A DNA stretch of 64,000 nt from Sceloporus undulatus (lineage: Eukaryota > Chordata > Lepidosauria > Squamata > Phrynosomatidae), in contig NC_056530.1 of the NCBI RefSeq assembly GCF_019175285.1, forward strand, positions 1,639,474 to 1,703,473, written 5' to 3'. Under the pieces are notes generated by a model, which saw only the letters and a list, made by a program, of their open reading frames with translations, searched no databases and had not been told where the DNA came from. The position numbers were made by a program, and so were the translations under genes. Of this stretch, positions 37,020-60,992 are shown one piece after another. Numbering within the stretch: the first letter of the stretch is position 1; every line of letters starts with the position of its first letter.

Positions 37020-40000
37020 AAGCAGAGCAAAGTCAGAAACTTGGGTGTCTTATCCTGCAGTACCAGCAATATGTACACTTAGCATGCCTTGTCTGGGATG
37101 TGTGTGTTAGAGAATCATCATCACCATCCTTTCTAGTGCAATGGAAGTCTTGTTACTGGCACCCTTTGTGGTAGTACTAAACTCCATTTTCCAAGATCCT
37201 AAAAGAAAAAGAGGATACACCCAGTATTTTCCCAACTCCTCCCTGCCTGGCTGAATCTCATCTGAAGTCCTGAGCGGGTTGTAATGGAGGAAGGAAATGT
37301 GGAGTCCGCTCCATTGTTGCCTTAGTGTCCAAAGTTAAGTATTGCCTTGGCTTCTTCTGTGCCAAGCTGTCTGGGGGTGATAGCATGAGATACCGCACTG
37401 GTGTGGCACCAACCTTAGTGACGCCACAGATTTTAACTGACATGGCCAACGTCCGATGGAAACATGGGATTGTCAGATTAAGGAAAAGGCATTTAGATTT
37501 CTCAGCCAGAGTTCTAGTGCCTCCCCAAACAACAAACCCTAGGAATCTACAGGTTGGGATCATGGCAGTTAAGGTGGACTCATAATGCTGTAACTGTAAT
37601 GTGAAAAGGCTCTGGGACACTCAAATGGGTGCCAGGCAAGTCTAAGGTTGGCTGCACCATTTCTACTTTTCTGGTTCATTTCAGAGGGCAACCTATGATA
37701 CTTCGGATGTTGTTAGAATATACTTCTCATCTGCTCTAGCCAGCATAACCAGTGGCAAAGGATGATGGGAAGTGGTGTGTAACAACATTTGGAGGACCAC
37801 AAGGTGCCCACAGGTTTTAAGTGGGCAGAACAATGAAGCGCAAGGTAGACAAGATACATACGGCAAATAAAACCTGAGTCCAATGTCACAGAGGTTTAAA
37901 ATGTGGCCAGGATGAAGCCGATCGCTTCACATCATTCCCCAGAAAAGGACAGTTCCACAGAGCCATGCCCACACCAGCCAGGAGTGCTTTCCTCAATGCT
38001 CTCTGATTCATCAAGAATAGAGAGGGCTGTGAAGAAAGAGAACGAAGTGCAATTGAAAGGCTTTTCTGCAACTGAATTGTATTGCAGGGAGCTGAACCGG
38101 TCCATGTGCTGTCAGTTTCCTCCCGCTTGGTTTGGCCAGAAGGGATGCATCATTGGAAACTAGAAGGCACTGCAGAGTGCAGACTGCCTGTTACATAACC
38201 AAACATGTGGCCAGACAGCTGTGACCTAAATCATGCCTTTAAACTAGTGATTAGGAGAAGGGGATTATTTTATTTTTTTAAAAGAAGCGTCTAGACTTCT
38301 ATTTGACAAATATGCCAGGGAAAGAGGGCGAGGGCAAGGGCAAGACAGGGGGATGTTCCTCCACTTACAAAGAGCACAGCTTGGAAGCATTACTTTTTGC
38401 CCATGTACCACCTGCCCACATACCTATCTGGATTATACATAACGCTAGGTCTCAAGGAATGTATTAGTGGCTACCGTTCATCCCGCTCACCCCAGCAGAG
38501 GTGAGATGAAAACTGTTGCATTTACAATAAATGTATTTTGTAGTATTTTGTCTGTGTCTCCATCACTTTCCAGGGATGGCTGTTTCCTACAAGACAAAAC
38601 CTGCAATCTTTCATGGCTTCTCTCAAAGCCCTTGCTTCCCAAACATTTTGATTTTTTTCTTCAAAGCCCCTGCATCCCAACCCTTTACCTTTTCCTACTG
38701 TATTATCTCCAAATAAGCTTAAAACACTCAACTACTGTTCCTGGAATCCCTGCCCCACTTCTCAAAGTAGTTGAAAATCCCAGAATTAAAATCAGATGCA
38801 TTTTCCAGTAACTTCTGCATCAGAATTTCAGCTGATTTTGAACTTCTGCAGCCTGTCATGTATCGACAGGGGCAAAAGCTGGTTCCTTGCCTTGTGCAAC
38901 TGCTCATCCCTGCATGAAAGGGTAGCCAAATTCTGCAATTGCCCTTACAAGCAAATCTACTATAGTTACAAAATGCAGGGCCCCTATTTTACTATTCCCT
39001 GGCCACTGATTAGTATATATGTTCTGCATTTGGAAAATATTCTTCAAGTCAGTGATACAGGGGTGGTTTGGTACAAATGGTCGCTGAGTTGTGCTGGTAG
39101 TGAATTTGACTTCTGTCAATGTGAACTCACTCTCTATTTTTTAATAAAAAATATTAAGTTGTTAGCTGTTATGACTGGAAAACATATGCATGACTATGTG
39201 CGAAAGAGCTCTACAAATAAGATGTGCTCAAGACCAGGGGTTCTATATCTTGCATCTCTTCTTGCCCAGCCTCTGCCCTATTCCTCACAAAACCAGAATG
39301 AGGGAAGAATCTGGATCCTGGTGCTGCGAAGTTAAAATATTTTGCACAGTGAAATATACATCAAGAACTACTTTTAAAGATCTGCCTTTTCTGCAGAATC
39401 AAAATAAGGCAAACTCCAAATACACACAACAAATTACGATGCCTTGAATGTCATATATATATAGTGGTAGCATTCCTAGGGTTCAAAAGTTTTGTAATAA
39501 TTTTGCAATTGCTACACAAAGCAGCATAAATACAGCTGGTTTGTATCCTACTGGGGTTATTTTTTTGACCATTTGGAAATACAGTTTATGCACCCAAAGG
39601 AAAGGAGCAGGCAAAATGACCAAGGGACGGTGCACGTAAGACTTGTAGGCATGAACAATTTTCAGTCTCTCTGGCTACATTCACCCTGCAGAAATAGTTC
39701 TCCTATAAGGAACCAAAATTCCACATGTGGGGCCTGCTAGATACTAGAAACTCTATGTGCAGCTGTCTCTATAACCATGAGGTCTAGAAGGTTAAAAAAT
39801 TAAAAAACCCAAATTCTCAAGAATTGAGAGAGACATCACAGATTCAAGAATTAGAGATCTAATCAAAAGCTAACATCTCTGCATGGTTCTTTGTTCCTCT
39901 GAAACAGCAAAGCGAGAGAGAGCAGCTACGGTTAAAAGCACCCAGCTCTCTTCTTCCAAAGCCCTTTGTAAAGAGGCTTAAACTGTGCTGATTCACAGCA

Positions 40001-40275
40001 AAGGATGTGCTTGCTTCAGCATCTGTCAATAGATAAATACTTTACAGGGGTATGCTCAACAGACAGGGAGGGAAACCTATAGTTATAAATGTTTCATTCT
40101 GTATCTTTAAAGTACCATGTACATGGATGGTGCTATATAAATAAACGACGATGACAATAAAATATTAATAATAATACCACCACCATCCTCTTTGGCCTCC
40201 CAGGATTTTTTTTTTTTTTTTTTTTTTGGCAACATTACAATTTGGAGCATTTTTAAAGAAATTGTTAGTAGGTGT
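37020..40275. other. Intergenic, mostly unique sequence
   Basis: No exon or long repeat is recognised apart from a MITE half at 37525-37605 and a LINE-like tail at 40085-40175. Confidence 0.45.
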
Positions 40276-40948
40276 AGAATCATAGAATCATAGAGTTGGA
40301 AGAGACCACTAGGGCCATCCAGTCCAACCCCATTCTGCCATGCAGGAAATCCAAATCAAAGCATCCCTGACAGATGGCCATCCAGCCTCTGTTTAAAGAC
40401 CTCCAAGGAAGGAGATTCCACTACACTTCGAGGGAGTGTGTTCCACTGTCGGACAGCCCTTACTGTCAAAAAGTTCTTCCTAATGCTGAGGGAGAATCTC
40501 TTTTCCTGGAGCTTGCATCCGTTGTTCCAAATCCTAGTCTCTGGAGCAGCAGAAAACAAGCTTGCTCCCTCCTCAATATGACATCCTTTCAAATATTTAA
40601 ACAGGGCTATCATATCACCTCTTAACCTTCTTTTCTCCAGGCTAAACATCCCCAGCTCCCTAAGTCGTTCCTCATAGGGCATGGCTTCCAGACCCTTCAC
40701 CATTTTAGTCGCTCTCCTTTGGACATGCTCGTTTCTCCACATCCTTTTTGAATTGTGGCGCCCAGAACTGGACACAATATTCCAGGTGGGGCCAGACCAA
40801 AGCAGAATACAGTGGCACTATTACTTCCCTTGATCTAGACACTATACTTTTATTGATGCAGCCTAAAATTGCATTGGCCTTTTTAGCTGCCACATCACAC
40901 TGTTGACTCATGTTTAACTTGTGGTCTACTTGGACTTCCAGATCCCAA
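40276..40948 (-). mobile_element. CR1 LINE 3' fragment
   Basis: Best preserved CR1 piece. ORF2 C-terminus is readable ([60 protein letters not shown]). The upstream part ([20 protein letters not shown]) is in another frame, so at least one frameshift near 40700. 3' end AGAATCATAGAATCATAGAG. Confidence 0.9.
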
Positions 40949-41472
40949 TTGGGAACTTCTCAGCTATGTGCATTTCTGACACTGTGTTGAAAGTTGTTGG
41001 GTTTTCTTTAAACAATGCAGAGCAGCAAACGCATTTGCACATATTGCTCTCCTAGCAATTTTGATTATTCTCCTAATTACCAGAAAATACCTGAATTTAA
41101 AAGAAGTATCCCAAAAACTCTTAAAACTTGGAATTAAAAAACAACAACACACATCTGATCTCTGACTGTATAAGACAGTTGGGCATTATTTTTATTTTTG
41201 GTTTGCAGTCATTTCCAGAAGACATTGGAACAGAGATGGAGATCATACAGTTTACCGATTAAATTGCATATGCCCATTTGTCCCCCCAGATGTCCAAAAG
41301 CCAGGTGTGGGTGTTCATTTGGATACACAACTATTGCTACAACTCCCATCAGCCTCACCCAGGATTTGTAGGAGCTACAGTACCAAACATCTGGAAAGTC
41401 AACCGTTCTCCAGCCCTGATTTGAAAAGGTCAGCCTAAGAACAATTTCCTCATGCTACAGATATATAAGAGA

Positions 41473-41625
41473 GCCAGCATTCTGGGGTTTGATTCCCCGC
41501 TTGGACATGGAAATCCATTGGTGATACTGTATTGGGAGAGTCACACTGTCTCAACCCCAGAAAACCCCATGATAGGGTCGCCATAAGTCAGAAATGACTT
41601 GACGGCACAGAACAACAAACAGGCA
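41473..41625 (+). mobile_element. tRNA-derived SINE
   Basis: GCCAGCATTCTGGGGTTTGA, CATGATAGGGTCGCCATAAG and GACTTGACGGCACAGAACAA. Internal part of the head is deleted. Confidence 0.78.
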
Positions 41626-42838
41626 TATAAAGAAGCATTGCATGTATTTATCTATTGCATTTATATCCCACCTTTTTCCCAAAATGGGATCCATTTGTAC
41701 AAGACAGCTGTGAGTACTCAACTCATTCAAGAGGGATAAGGGTAAGATATTTCCATAAGATCTAGAAAACATATCTGAAGTACACACCAGAGATGGGCAT
41801 ACTTCAATATGATTTTAAACTAGAACATCAAGGTCCACCAACCCATGCCAGATATAGATTGGGAGGAGTATGAGTTCTAGCTTAATGTTGGTTAAAGGAA
41901 ATGAGCCAGCTATATTCTGCAACCTATGAGCCCTAGTTTGGGTTGATTTGTTTATACAAATCTGCATCTGTGTTACTATAGATGAGGGATTCCAATAAAA
42001 CCAATGGTGAGGGATCATGGAAGCTGCGATCCAGCATCTGGAGGGCCATATGTTGCCCTTTCCTGATATAATCACTGCTTTAAAAACTGGCTTTCATAAG
42101 CTGCTTTGTACCCTTTCTAGCATCATATTCTTATCCATTAGCAGTGATTAAATATCAGTTTCCCTGCCTGGGCATAATAGAAAATTATGGTTTAGAGAAG
42201 ACAGAAGTGTCAAAGCAAGACGAGTAAAGAAGAGGTGACGCAGGAGCATGTAATCTATTCTCAAGATGACAGGTCAGTTTATTACTGAAGTTGGTATGTC
42301 CGAACCAGACCAGAGTCACACTTCCACTTCTCCTGCTAACCCAAACAGCTGAATAGCTTAAAGAACACTATCAAAATGACTTAGTTCATATTATTTGCAC
42401 CTTAACATTTTTAAAGGAGCAGGAACTGGGGAGCATCCAATGAAGACCCCGGGGGTGGTGGTGGTGGAGATGGAGACATTGTATTCAGAGTACTATTTTT
42501 CCTACCATCTTCTTACAAGATATAAAACAACCCTTCAGGCTTTGCTCACATGTTTTCACTTGTCCAGTAAATGGTATGAGTTTGTCATCCAGAAATATCT
42601 GAACTTTGCTTCTCAGTAGGTATGTACAGGCCATAGGCAATGCACTAATGCAATTGTGATTTTATATAATATGATTTTATGTATTTCCATGTTGTCCTTT
42701 TATGATTTTGTATAGCCCTTGAAGAATGCCTCAAGAATATACACAGATTATAAGGCACTGGGGTTTTTTGCACTGCCTTTTGATCCTCTTGAGACATGGC
42801 TTCAGATTTTTTCTGTGGCCTTAGCATTTTAACAGAAA

Positions 42839-42953
42839 GCCAGCATGGTGTAGTGGTTTGAACACTGGGCTATGACTCTGGAGATTAAGGTTTGAATCCC
42901 TGCTCAGCCATGCAAACCTATTAGGTGACCTTGGGCAAGGCACACTCTAGTAG
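42839..42953 (+). mobile_element. tRNA-derived SINE, 3'-truncated
   Basis: GCCAGCATGGTGTAGTGGTT to GGTGACCTTGGGCAAGGCAC. A short CR1 piece (42955-42992) abuts it. Confidence 0.78.
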
Positions 42954-42954
42954 A

Positions 42955-42992
42955 TTCATAGAATCGTAGAGTTGGAAGAGACAACAAGAGTC
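42955..42992 (-). mobile_element. CR1 3' end scrap
   Basis: TTCATAGAATCGTAGAGTTG then GAAGAGACAACAAGAG, the extreme CR1 3' end. Confidence 0.6.
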
Positions 42993-44096
42993 CAAAACAT
43001 ACTTCAAAAGTGTTCAGAAAGACAAGCTTTTTGTGAACTGAGACTGCAGTTCATTCTTCTTTTATGAGCCTGAGAGAAGGTGTGTTATCCATCACTAGTT
43101 ATCAAGCATCTTCTGCTGACTGCGTGTTATTTGCTATTGTTTTGGTTTGTGTTAATTTTAGGTGTTGTGAGCTGCCTTGCTGATCTTTAGATCTAAAGAT
43201 GAGATACAGGTGTTTAATAAACAAACACACAGCTATTCAGGGAGAAGCAAGGAAATGAAATCAGTTGTCCATTTATTTGCAAGATGTCTTTAAGGCAACT
43301 GAGAATGTTTTCAAATGGTTAAAAACCAAACATTTTGACATTTTGTGTTGTAAATATTAATGCTCCCTATCAATCCATCTAGCTGGGGAAACCACAGGTA
43401 AGATCCTCATGGCCAAGGACTTCTTCTCCAGTAATGAGTTGTAATGATGCAGTTTTAAGCAGTTCTGTGGGATTAACATGGAGCATTCCAATTTTACAAT
43501 AAAAACTGGTTTACATTTTTTGTTGCTGTTGCATATTGATGTATGGCCAACACAGCTACCCTTGAATATGATTCCAATTTTAGAGAGTGAAAACAGCATG
43601 CCATACCTCAAGAGTGATTTCCTGTGCATAGAGAATTTATAGGCAGCGAAGGCTTATTTCATATAACAGCAACAACAAAAGCTGTTAAACAACTATATTA
43701 AATTGTTGTCTACACTGTATAACTAATAATAATCATCATTTTTATTTCCTGCCTCTCCNNNNNNNNNNCTGCAGATCGAGGGTCTGTGTGTTGTTGTAGT
43801 TAATTAGTGGCAGCCACAAGTAGATTCAAATCAGCCCTGAGCTTCACTGGATGATCATAACACCAGCCACTGTGTCACTTGGCTTAGCCTACCCCATAGG
43901 GTTGTTGTGAAGTAAGAAAGTAAGTGTGATTAACAAACTGTGCAGGCACCCTAAGCTCCCTGACTTTTAAAATAAAGACATGACTTTGTCCAATCATCTA
44001 AGACTCACGGAAAATATTAGACTTGTACAGTCACCCATGTAACAATGAATCAATAACTTCATTTATACCCCACTTAAAGGGAAAAGGGGGGGAAAA

Positions 44097-44190
44097 CTCT
44101 CTGAACAAATCTTGCCAAGAAAGCCATGATAGGGTCACCGTAGGTTGAAACTTGGAAATGACTTGAAGGCACACAACAACAACATTAACA
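44097..44190 (+). mobile_element. tRNA-derived SINE tail
   Basis: GAACAAATCTTGCCAAGAAA, GATAGGGTCACCGTAGG, GACTTGAAGGCACACAACAA. Confidence 0.72.
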
Positions 44191-44735
44191 TTTTAACAAA
44201 CACAGCCACAATCAATTAAGGTAGGGGACCATTAACTTCTCCAGATGTTCTGAACTCCAAATCCCATAATTCCTTACCACTGGCTGTGCTGGCTGGTGTT
44301 TCTGGGAATTGGAAGTCCACAACATTTTAATTTTTGTAAGCTTTTAATTGTACTGTGTTTTTTTTAATATTGTAAGCCAACCCGAGTCCCAATTTTGGGA
44401 ACAGGGAGGGATATAAATATATAAATAAATAAATAATATAATAATAACACCTGAAGGGTCAAAACGTTCCCAAATCTATGGAAAGAGGACAGGCTTCTCT
44501 GACACTTTCAGAGTTCAGTTATATTCAGTTATGGACAAAGGATGAATTCTAATTCATGTTGATAATTCTGAACCAAAGCAGTAATTCCTACAGAAACTAG
44601 CGCAAAATAAAAGTCACAACCTTCAGTGGAAATATCTACTCATCTTCTCATGGGCCCTAGGAAGCATCCTACAGTGAGTTCAAATCAAATCAGCACAACA
44701 CAAAGCCCAAGGTTAGCTATCAGCTTTGTAGTTCA

Positions 44736-44741
44736 TTTATT
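44736..44741 (-). promoter_or_regulatory. Likely ZNF593 polyadenylation signal
   Basis: AATAAA on the minus strand about 380 bp past the ZNF593 stop, with a GT-rich stretch (TTTGTGTTGTG) some 25-45 bp further downstream on that strand. Confidence 0.45.
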
Positions 44742-45118
44742 AAGAGGACACACTCAAAAGATGGAAGAGGTCACATTAGGAACAAAACTGCTTAAAAATC
44801 CACAGCCGCTGCTGATAAACAGGAGCCATTGTCAGAGCAGCAATTAGTTATATAACCAGGTCAATAGGACAGCAGGGTGTCTGCTCTTCCCTTCCCAGAC
44901 CTCTGCCTGAACTCCGATTGCGGCCAAAGAGGATGGGGAGAAAGTGGCTTTTCTACAGAAAAAAGAAAGGGGGAAAAATAGCCTTAGCTCTCATCTCTGC
45001 CGAAAACCACCCGCTGGGTTTTATGCTCCAGTTCTAAACGCAGGTCTGTGAAATAGTGATGTTTGAAGGTACGCGCCATGTCCAGTTGGGCCGAGAGCTC
45101 TTATTGTATTTCTTCTTC

Positions 45119-45251
45119 TCAACTGGATTCTTCCATCTCATCAAGGGGTTGCGTATGGACTTCGACCTTCTTGGGAGGAATGTATGACCCCATCCCGGCT
45201 GCTCTCTCAGCTTCCTCCTGGGTGTACGGCTCTTCCCTCAGCTGTTTCAAC
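45119..45251 (-). CDS. ZNF593: ZNF593 coding exon 3 with stop
   Basis: 133 nt after a TTTCAG acceptor, encoding (R)[19 protein letters not shown], then [20 protein letters not shown] and EESS before TGA. The E(E)[16 protein letters not shown] block is the strongest match to human ZNF593. Confidence 0.96.
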
Positions 45252-47954
45252 CTGAAACAAAACTCATTCAAGTCAAAAGAGCTTTCATACTCTGATGTTC
45301 CACTGCAACTGAGATGCTCTAGAAACAGTTGCACTGCATCAGCTGCATCTGATGAGTGGACTGGAGTCCAGGAAAGCTGGTAAGGATTAGTCTCAAAGGA
45401 ACTATACGATTCCTTTATACCTCTTTATGGGAAATTTTAAGTCACAATTGAGACCCTATGGTCACCCACCTGTACTCCAACACATTTCCCAGCCCTGGTT
45501 TAAGTACAAACAGAAATCCACCTCAGCCACCACTTCTGCTCTGTTACTAATCCATGATCTGGCAACTGCAGTAGTGAGCCATTTAGAAGTGACAGCATGG
45601 ACATGGCATGGCTCCATAAAGGTGATGAATTAACTTAATGTAAACAATGCATTTTAAACTGTGCAATAGGGACTGATACAACATTAATCACATTGTACCT
45701 TAAAATCCACCAGCCAAGGACTGGTGCAAAAGGCATACACATCTCTCTTTTTAAAACCCAGGAATCTGCTTGGAAGGATAGGAGCCAATCCAAAAGGAGC
45801 TCACAGCAGCTGTTATCCTCAAGCTGTTTTCCTTTCAGAGATGTAATTTAGAGCACAAGAGTGCAGTTGTAAATTTTGTTGCTATTATTATATAACTATA
45901 GTAATAAATCCTTGATGATCTATTACAAATCACTCAGAGATCTAGCAATAGACTCAAATCTACTTTCTGCCTGCCCTGGTTTATAGGAAGTCTCTGTTAC
46001 TGAGCTGTCTTGTCTTATGGAACCTAGAAATACACTAATAAAAATGATTTTCAAGTACTGTTTACAATTTCCATGAATGCAATATGTAAGTCACATGGCA
46101 AGCTTGAGCTTCGATACAGCTAAAGCAAACCTTTGGCTTTATGACAAGTTCATCCCCTAGAGACCACTATAGGATTACTACCCAGAAGTCATGTTACCTC
46201 TTTTTGTGAACCTTAGACCGAAAGTGATCCTTCATGCTTTTTAGATCGACAAAATATCGCCTGTTGAGAGAAGAGAAAAACAGACAAACTCAAGTTAGTA
46301 GAGCAAGGTGATGCTTGCAAAGGCTAGTCCACAAAAGGCAAGGCACTTAAATGTTGGAGTGGGTTCAGAGAAGGGTGACAAGGCTGATAGGAGGTATCAT
46401 ATGAGGAAAAGTTGCCACAGCTATGCACATTCACCTTGGTGTAGAGAAGACTGAGGAGTAACATGACTGCATTCTTTAAATTTCTCAAGGAAGATGGGCA
46501 GATCTACTCTCTGCTGCCACAGAGAATAGCACCTGGTCTAATGGTTTGTTTTAATATTTTATTTATAACCTTTATAACATACAAATAAAACATAGCTAAT
46601 GGTATTATTTACATACTAATCATTTCTGGTAATTAGTTATGTTTGTGAGGATGAAAACCTTCCACATTCATAATGGTTGGGAACCAATTTCTTCCTTTTA
46701 ACTCTTAACTTTGTTGTTTTCTTTTTACCTTGCGTGACATTTACATCACATCGTTCACAGCAATCTTTACTATTTCAAGGAGTTTTCCACAGACCTGCCT
46801 CTTACAAAAGTTACTATAAAGTCAGTCAAAGTGACTCTTACAGCGTCACTAAAATTTCAAAATGGAAGTATAACAATCAAAGAGAAGATTTTCTTAAAAA
46901 CAACAACCATGATAAAAAAAAATCAAACCATGTTTTTATTGAGTTTACAGTCTTCTTGCGAATGTTCATTCGCCATTCATTGCAAGACACTGTATAATCA
47001 AACCATGCCAATCTTTTCTCCAAGCTTTTATCACTGGTATCCAAACCTTTTCTACTTCTCTTATTGACTTGTTATTCAATCTGCATGCAAATTTACCTAA
47101 TTTAATCATGTCCAGTAGTTTTTTTAGCCACTCTTCAGTTGATGTTCAACAGAGTTGAAAACTATATTGTTCAGGAAAGCGTTCCCAGGCATTGTGTGAT
47201 TGTTTATCTGACTGTTATCTGAGATGTGATATTTGATTTGATATTTGATCCTTTTAATTTGTTGTCTGCTTTTTCATCTAATTCTATCTTGTACTGTCAT
47301 CTATTGTTTTATATGTATGTTGTTGACTGTACGCCATTGGCAGGTTTCATTTTTATTGACTTGTTTGTGTGTACAGCGCTGTGTAAATCTAAGAGTAACT
47401 TTGACTGACTATATAAATAAAGTATAATAATAATAACACTAATAACATTATTATCCCTTTCCAATATTTAACTAAGAGAATGTGTGCGGATGCCACCATA
47501 GATAGAATTAGTTTCCAATGCTCTTTTTGAGTTGCTTTGTCTAGTTGTTAAGAAGAAATAATCCAGGTCTCATAGGGATACACATGTCCCTATAATTTGT
47601 GACACTTTGGAGCGTATGGTCTGATGGTTTTAAGTTACAGGAGAGTAGATTTCGACTCAACATTGGACTGAACCTCTGAGGAAGCAGACTCAAGTCTATG
47701 AACGCGGCTGAAGAAGAATTGCATTCACAATTTTTAATTGTGTTACTGTTCTTTTAATATAGTTGAGCTGCTCTGAGTCTCCATTCTGGGAAAAGAGCGG
47801 GATACAAATAAACATAATGATAATAATAATAATAATAATAACAAAAAGCTCAACAACAAAGAAACAAACAAAACAAGAGATTAAATATTCTAGACTTTTT
47901 GTTATCTCTATGCAAAAACCTAATACAAAGACACAAACAAATGGATAAAACTAC

Positions 47955-48000
<46 letters not shown>

Positions 48001-48502
48001 GCCCATCACAAAGAAACAAACAATGAATTGGATGCTCTACTTTTTCTTATCTCTAAGAAGAAACCCAGTCATAAAGAAACAATGGACTGAATGCTCTAGA
48101 TTTTTTATATCTCTATGAAAAAAAGCCCATCACAAAGAAACAAACCATGGATTGGATGCTCTACTCTTTTTCATATCTCTATGAAAACACGCCAGCCAAC
48201 CGCCTTCTTTTGGCGCAGGCGCAGTAAGCTGAGACGACGCTTCTGACGCAAAGGAAACCTGGCCCCGCCCCCTCCTCCTCTTCTGCCCCCCCGCCCTGTA
48301 CGCACGCGCAGTGGAGGCAGTAGTGCTGGGCGCTGCCAGGCATGTCCGCATCCGGGTCTTGGCGGAGCAGCTTGGCCGAGTTCTCCGGCCTCATATCTTG
48401 GTTGATCTGGTCCAGATCCCGGCGCCGCCGCTTCGTCTTCCATTGCCGGGCCAAAGAATGGGTCTTGTGGGCTCCCGTACGGCGAGAGCTCTTGGGAGCC
48501 AT
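45119..48502 (-). CDS. ZNF593: ZNF593, C2H2 zinc-finger ribosome biogenesis protein
   Basis: Three coding exons (48306-48502, 46198-46260, 45119-45251) give 130 residues; human ZNF593 is 134. The N-terminus reads [20 protein letters not shown], matching human [20 protein letters not shown]. A single C2H2 finger follows, C62-x2-C65-x12-H78-x5-H84, then [20 protein letters not shown], the conserved C-terminal tail. Human ZNF593 was first described as a modulator of Oct-2 DNA binding. Its yeast homologue Bud20 accompanies pre-60S ribosomes out of the nucleus, so a nucleolar/nuclear ribosome export role is likely. Both zinc-ligand pairs are present and the reading frame is intact. Intron 1 contains a minisatellite. 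The promoter is CpG-rich. Confidence 0.96.
46198..46260 (-). CDS. ZNF593: ZNF593 coding exon 2
   Basis: 63 nt between TCAACAG and GTAACA. It encodes (A)[20 protein letters not shown], carrying both histidine zinc ligands. Human has [21 protein letters not shown]. Phase 2 in, 2 out. Confidence 0.95.
46345..46545 (+). mobile_element. Old CR1 fragment in ZNF593 intron 1/2 region
   Basis: TTGGAGTGGGTTCAGAGAAG, GGTGACAAGGCTGATAGGAG, GCTGCCACAGAGAATAGCAC follow the CR1 ORF2 C-terminal region but are well diverged. It is in ZNF593 intron 1, opposite in strand. Confidence 0.6.
47853..48187. repeat. Minisatellite of about 62-65 bp units in ZNF593 intron 1
   Basis: Four units share CAAAGAAACAAAC, TGGATGCTCTAC/AGA, and TATCTCTATGAAAA. 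Units start near 47855, 48001, 48064 and 48126. A (TTA)n tract (47956-47992) separates the first from the rest. The last unit ends about 115 bp from the exon 1 donor. Confidence 0.78.
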
Positions 48503-48610
48503 TTCCGACTGCAAAACACGCCGCCAGCGGAAGGGCACTTCCGCTTCCGGCGCTCGCGCGTGACGTCATCAAAACGGCGCCGCACAGTCCTGTTGCCATG
48601 GAGACTTTGA
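48190..48610 (-). promoter_or_regulatory. CpG-rich promoter region of ZNF593 with CRE, ETS-like and X-box-like sites
   Basis: CpG density is far above the flanking AT-rich DNA from about 48190 to 48600. Upstream of the start codon there is a perfect CRE palindrome TGACGTCA (48561-48568), tandem ETS-like GGAAG/CTTCC sites around 48527-48549, and GTTGCCATGGAGAC (48592-48605), close to an RFX X-box. This is a typical TATA-less housekeeping promoter, inferred from motif content. Confidence 0.7.
48306..48502 (-). CDS. ZNF593: ZNF593 coding exon 1
   Basis: 197 nt from ATG to a TGCGC|GTGCGT donor. It encodes the basic N-terminus and the first two zinc ligands (YCLHC). The start gives [13 protein letters not shown]; human is MGRSRRTGAHR. 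GC-rich, inside the CpG island. Ends in phase 2. Confidence 0.95.
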
Positions 48611-59921
<11,311 letters not shown>

Positions 59922-60356
59922 GACAGACACAGAAGCGAGAGACTTCTGATGCTATCTATGATGTCTTTCCAGCAGGGGAGAAGGGCTTTATCTTGTTCCA
60001 ATAACTCTTCAAGAGAAGAACTGAGTGTGATGTGAAGGGTCTGACCATACACTGGTGTTGTTAACCAACACAACTTTAGGATGTTGTCCTCCTGTCCACC
60101 CCATTCTCCATGCGTGTCTCATGTTTCAAATGGTATCCATTCCATTTCTCCCTGTCCTCCCCTTCTTTTTCCCAAGACTGTTCTTAAGATAAAAATATTT
60201 GGTTCAGAACAGGTCCGTTGGCAAGTAAGGTTAATCCTGGCAGAGAGAAGAGCAGGGCAATTTTCTTACCACTTTTTGTGCCTAGATGATCTTTCTGCAT
60301 ACACTATGCCTAGGTCAGCCCAAGACATTTTACTGCCACAAGCAAGATCAATGGGT
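59922..60356 (+). other. Probable 3' UTR of the C1orf232 homologue
   Basis: Unique, non-repetitive sequence directly after the TAG. No canonical AATAAA was seen within 400 bp, so the transcript end is uncertain. Confidence 0.4.
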
Positions 60357-60645
60357 ATGTTGTTATTATTTGCCGTCAAGTCAGCATTCGCTTTTGGTGA
60401 CCCTATGAATGAGAGACCTCCATGAGCCTCAATCATCAACAGCCCTGTTCAGGTCTTACAAGGCTGTGGCTTCCTTGGTCAGATTAATCCATCTGTTATG
60501 TAGTCTTCCTCTTGTTCTACTGACTTCCAGTTTACCAAGCATTATCATCTTTTCCAGTTGGTCATGTCAACATGATCTGTCCAAAATACGATAGTCTCAG
60601 TTTGGTTATTTTGGCTTCTAGGGAGTGTACAGGCTTCATTGTTGC
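60357..60645 (-). mobile_element. RTE-like retroelement 3' fragment
   Basis: GCCGTCAAGTCAGCATTCGC, CCCTATGAATGAGAGACCTC, TTACCAAGCATTATCATCTT and CTGTCCAAAATACGATAGTC. The last two mirror the BovB copy at 16.1 kb (CCTAGCATTATTGG, GTGTCCAAAATACAAC). A shorter relative lies at 731-790. Confidence 0.55.
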
Positions 60646-60742
60646 TGTTGCTGTTGTTTTGTCAGTCCATGCTATCCATAAAATTCTTCTCCATCACCAC
60701 ATTTAAAATCAGTTGATTTATTCCCATCAGCTTTCTTCACTT

Positions 60743-60992
60743 CAGGTTGTCTCTCTTATCTAAAATGCTTGGGAACCAGGATTTCATATTGTTTTGGATT
60801 TTGGAACACCTATATTTGCATATGCATACATATATTTCATGTATACCTTATAGCCTGAAGGTACTTTTGTGCAATTTTTTTGAATCATCAAAACGCAAGT
60901 GTCACTTATCTCAGACATACCTGGAAAATGTTTGGTTTTTTTTTTTAAAGTATCTCAGATTTTAAAATTCCAGATAAGGGAGATTCAAACTG
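60743..60992 (+). mobile_element. Tc1/mariner-type MITE
   Basis: CAGGTTGTCTCTCTTATC to GATAAGGGAGATTCAAACTG, with AAATGCTTGGGAACCAGGAT inside. Shorter internal deletion derivative of the 10402-10729 family. Confidence 0.78.

Noticed and set aside
38796-39335. 179-codon plus-strand open frame
   Set aside because: No recognisable domain, no conserved pattern and AT-rich codon use; probably chance.
40356-40775. 139-codon minus-strand frame with a clear protein-like sequence
   Set aside because: It is the C-terminal part of CR1 ORF2, not a host gene.
48171-48599. 142-codon minus-strand frame overlapping ZNF593 exon 1
   Set aside because: Shadow frame in the CpG island; the true ZNF593 frame matches the human protein.
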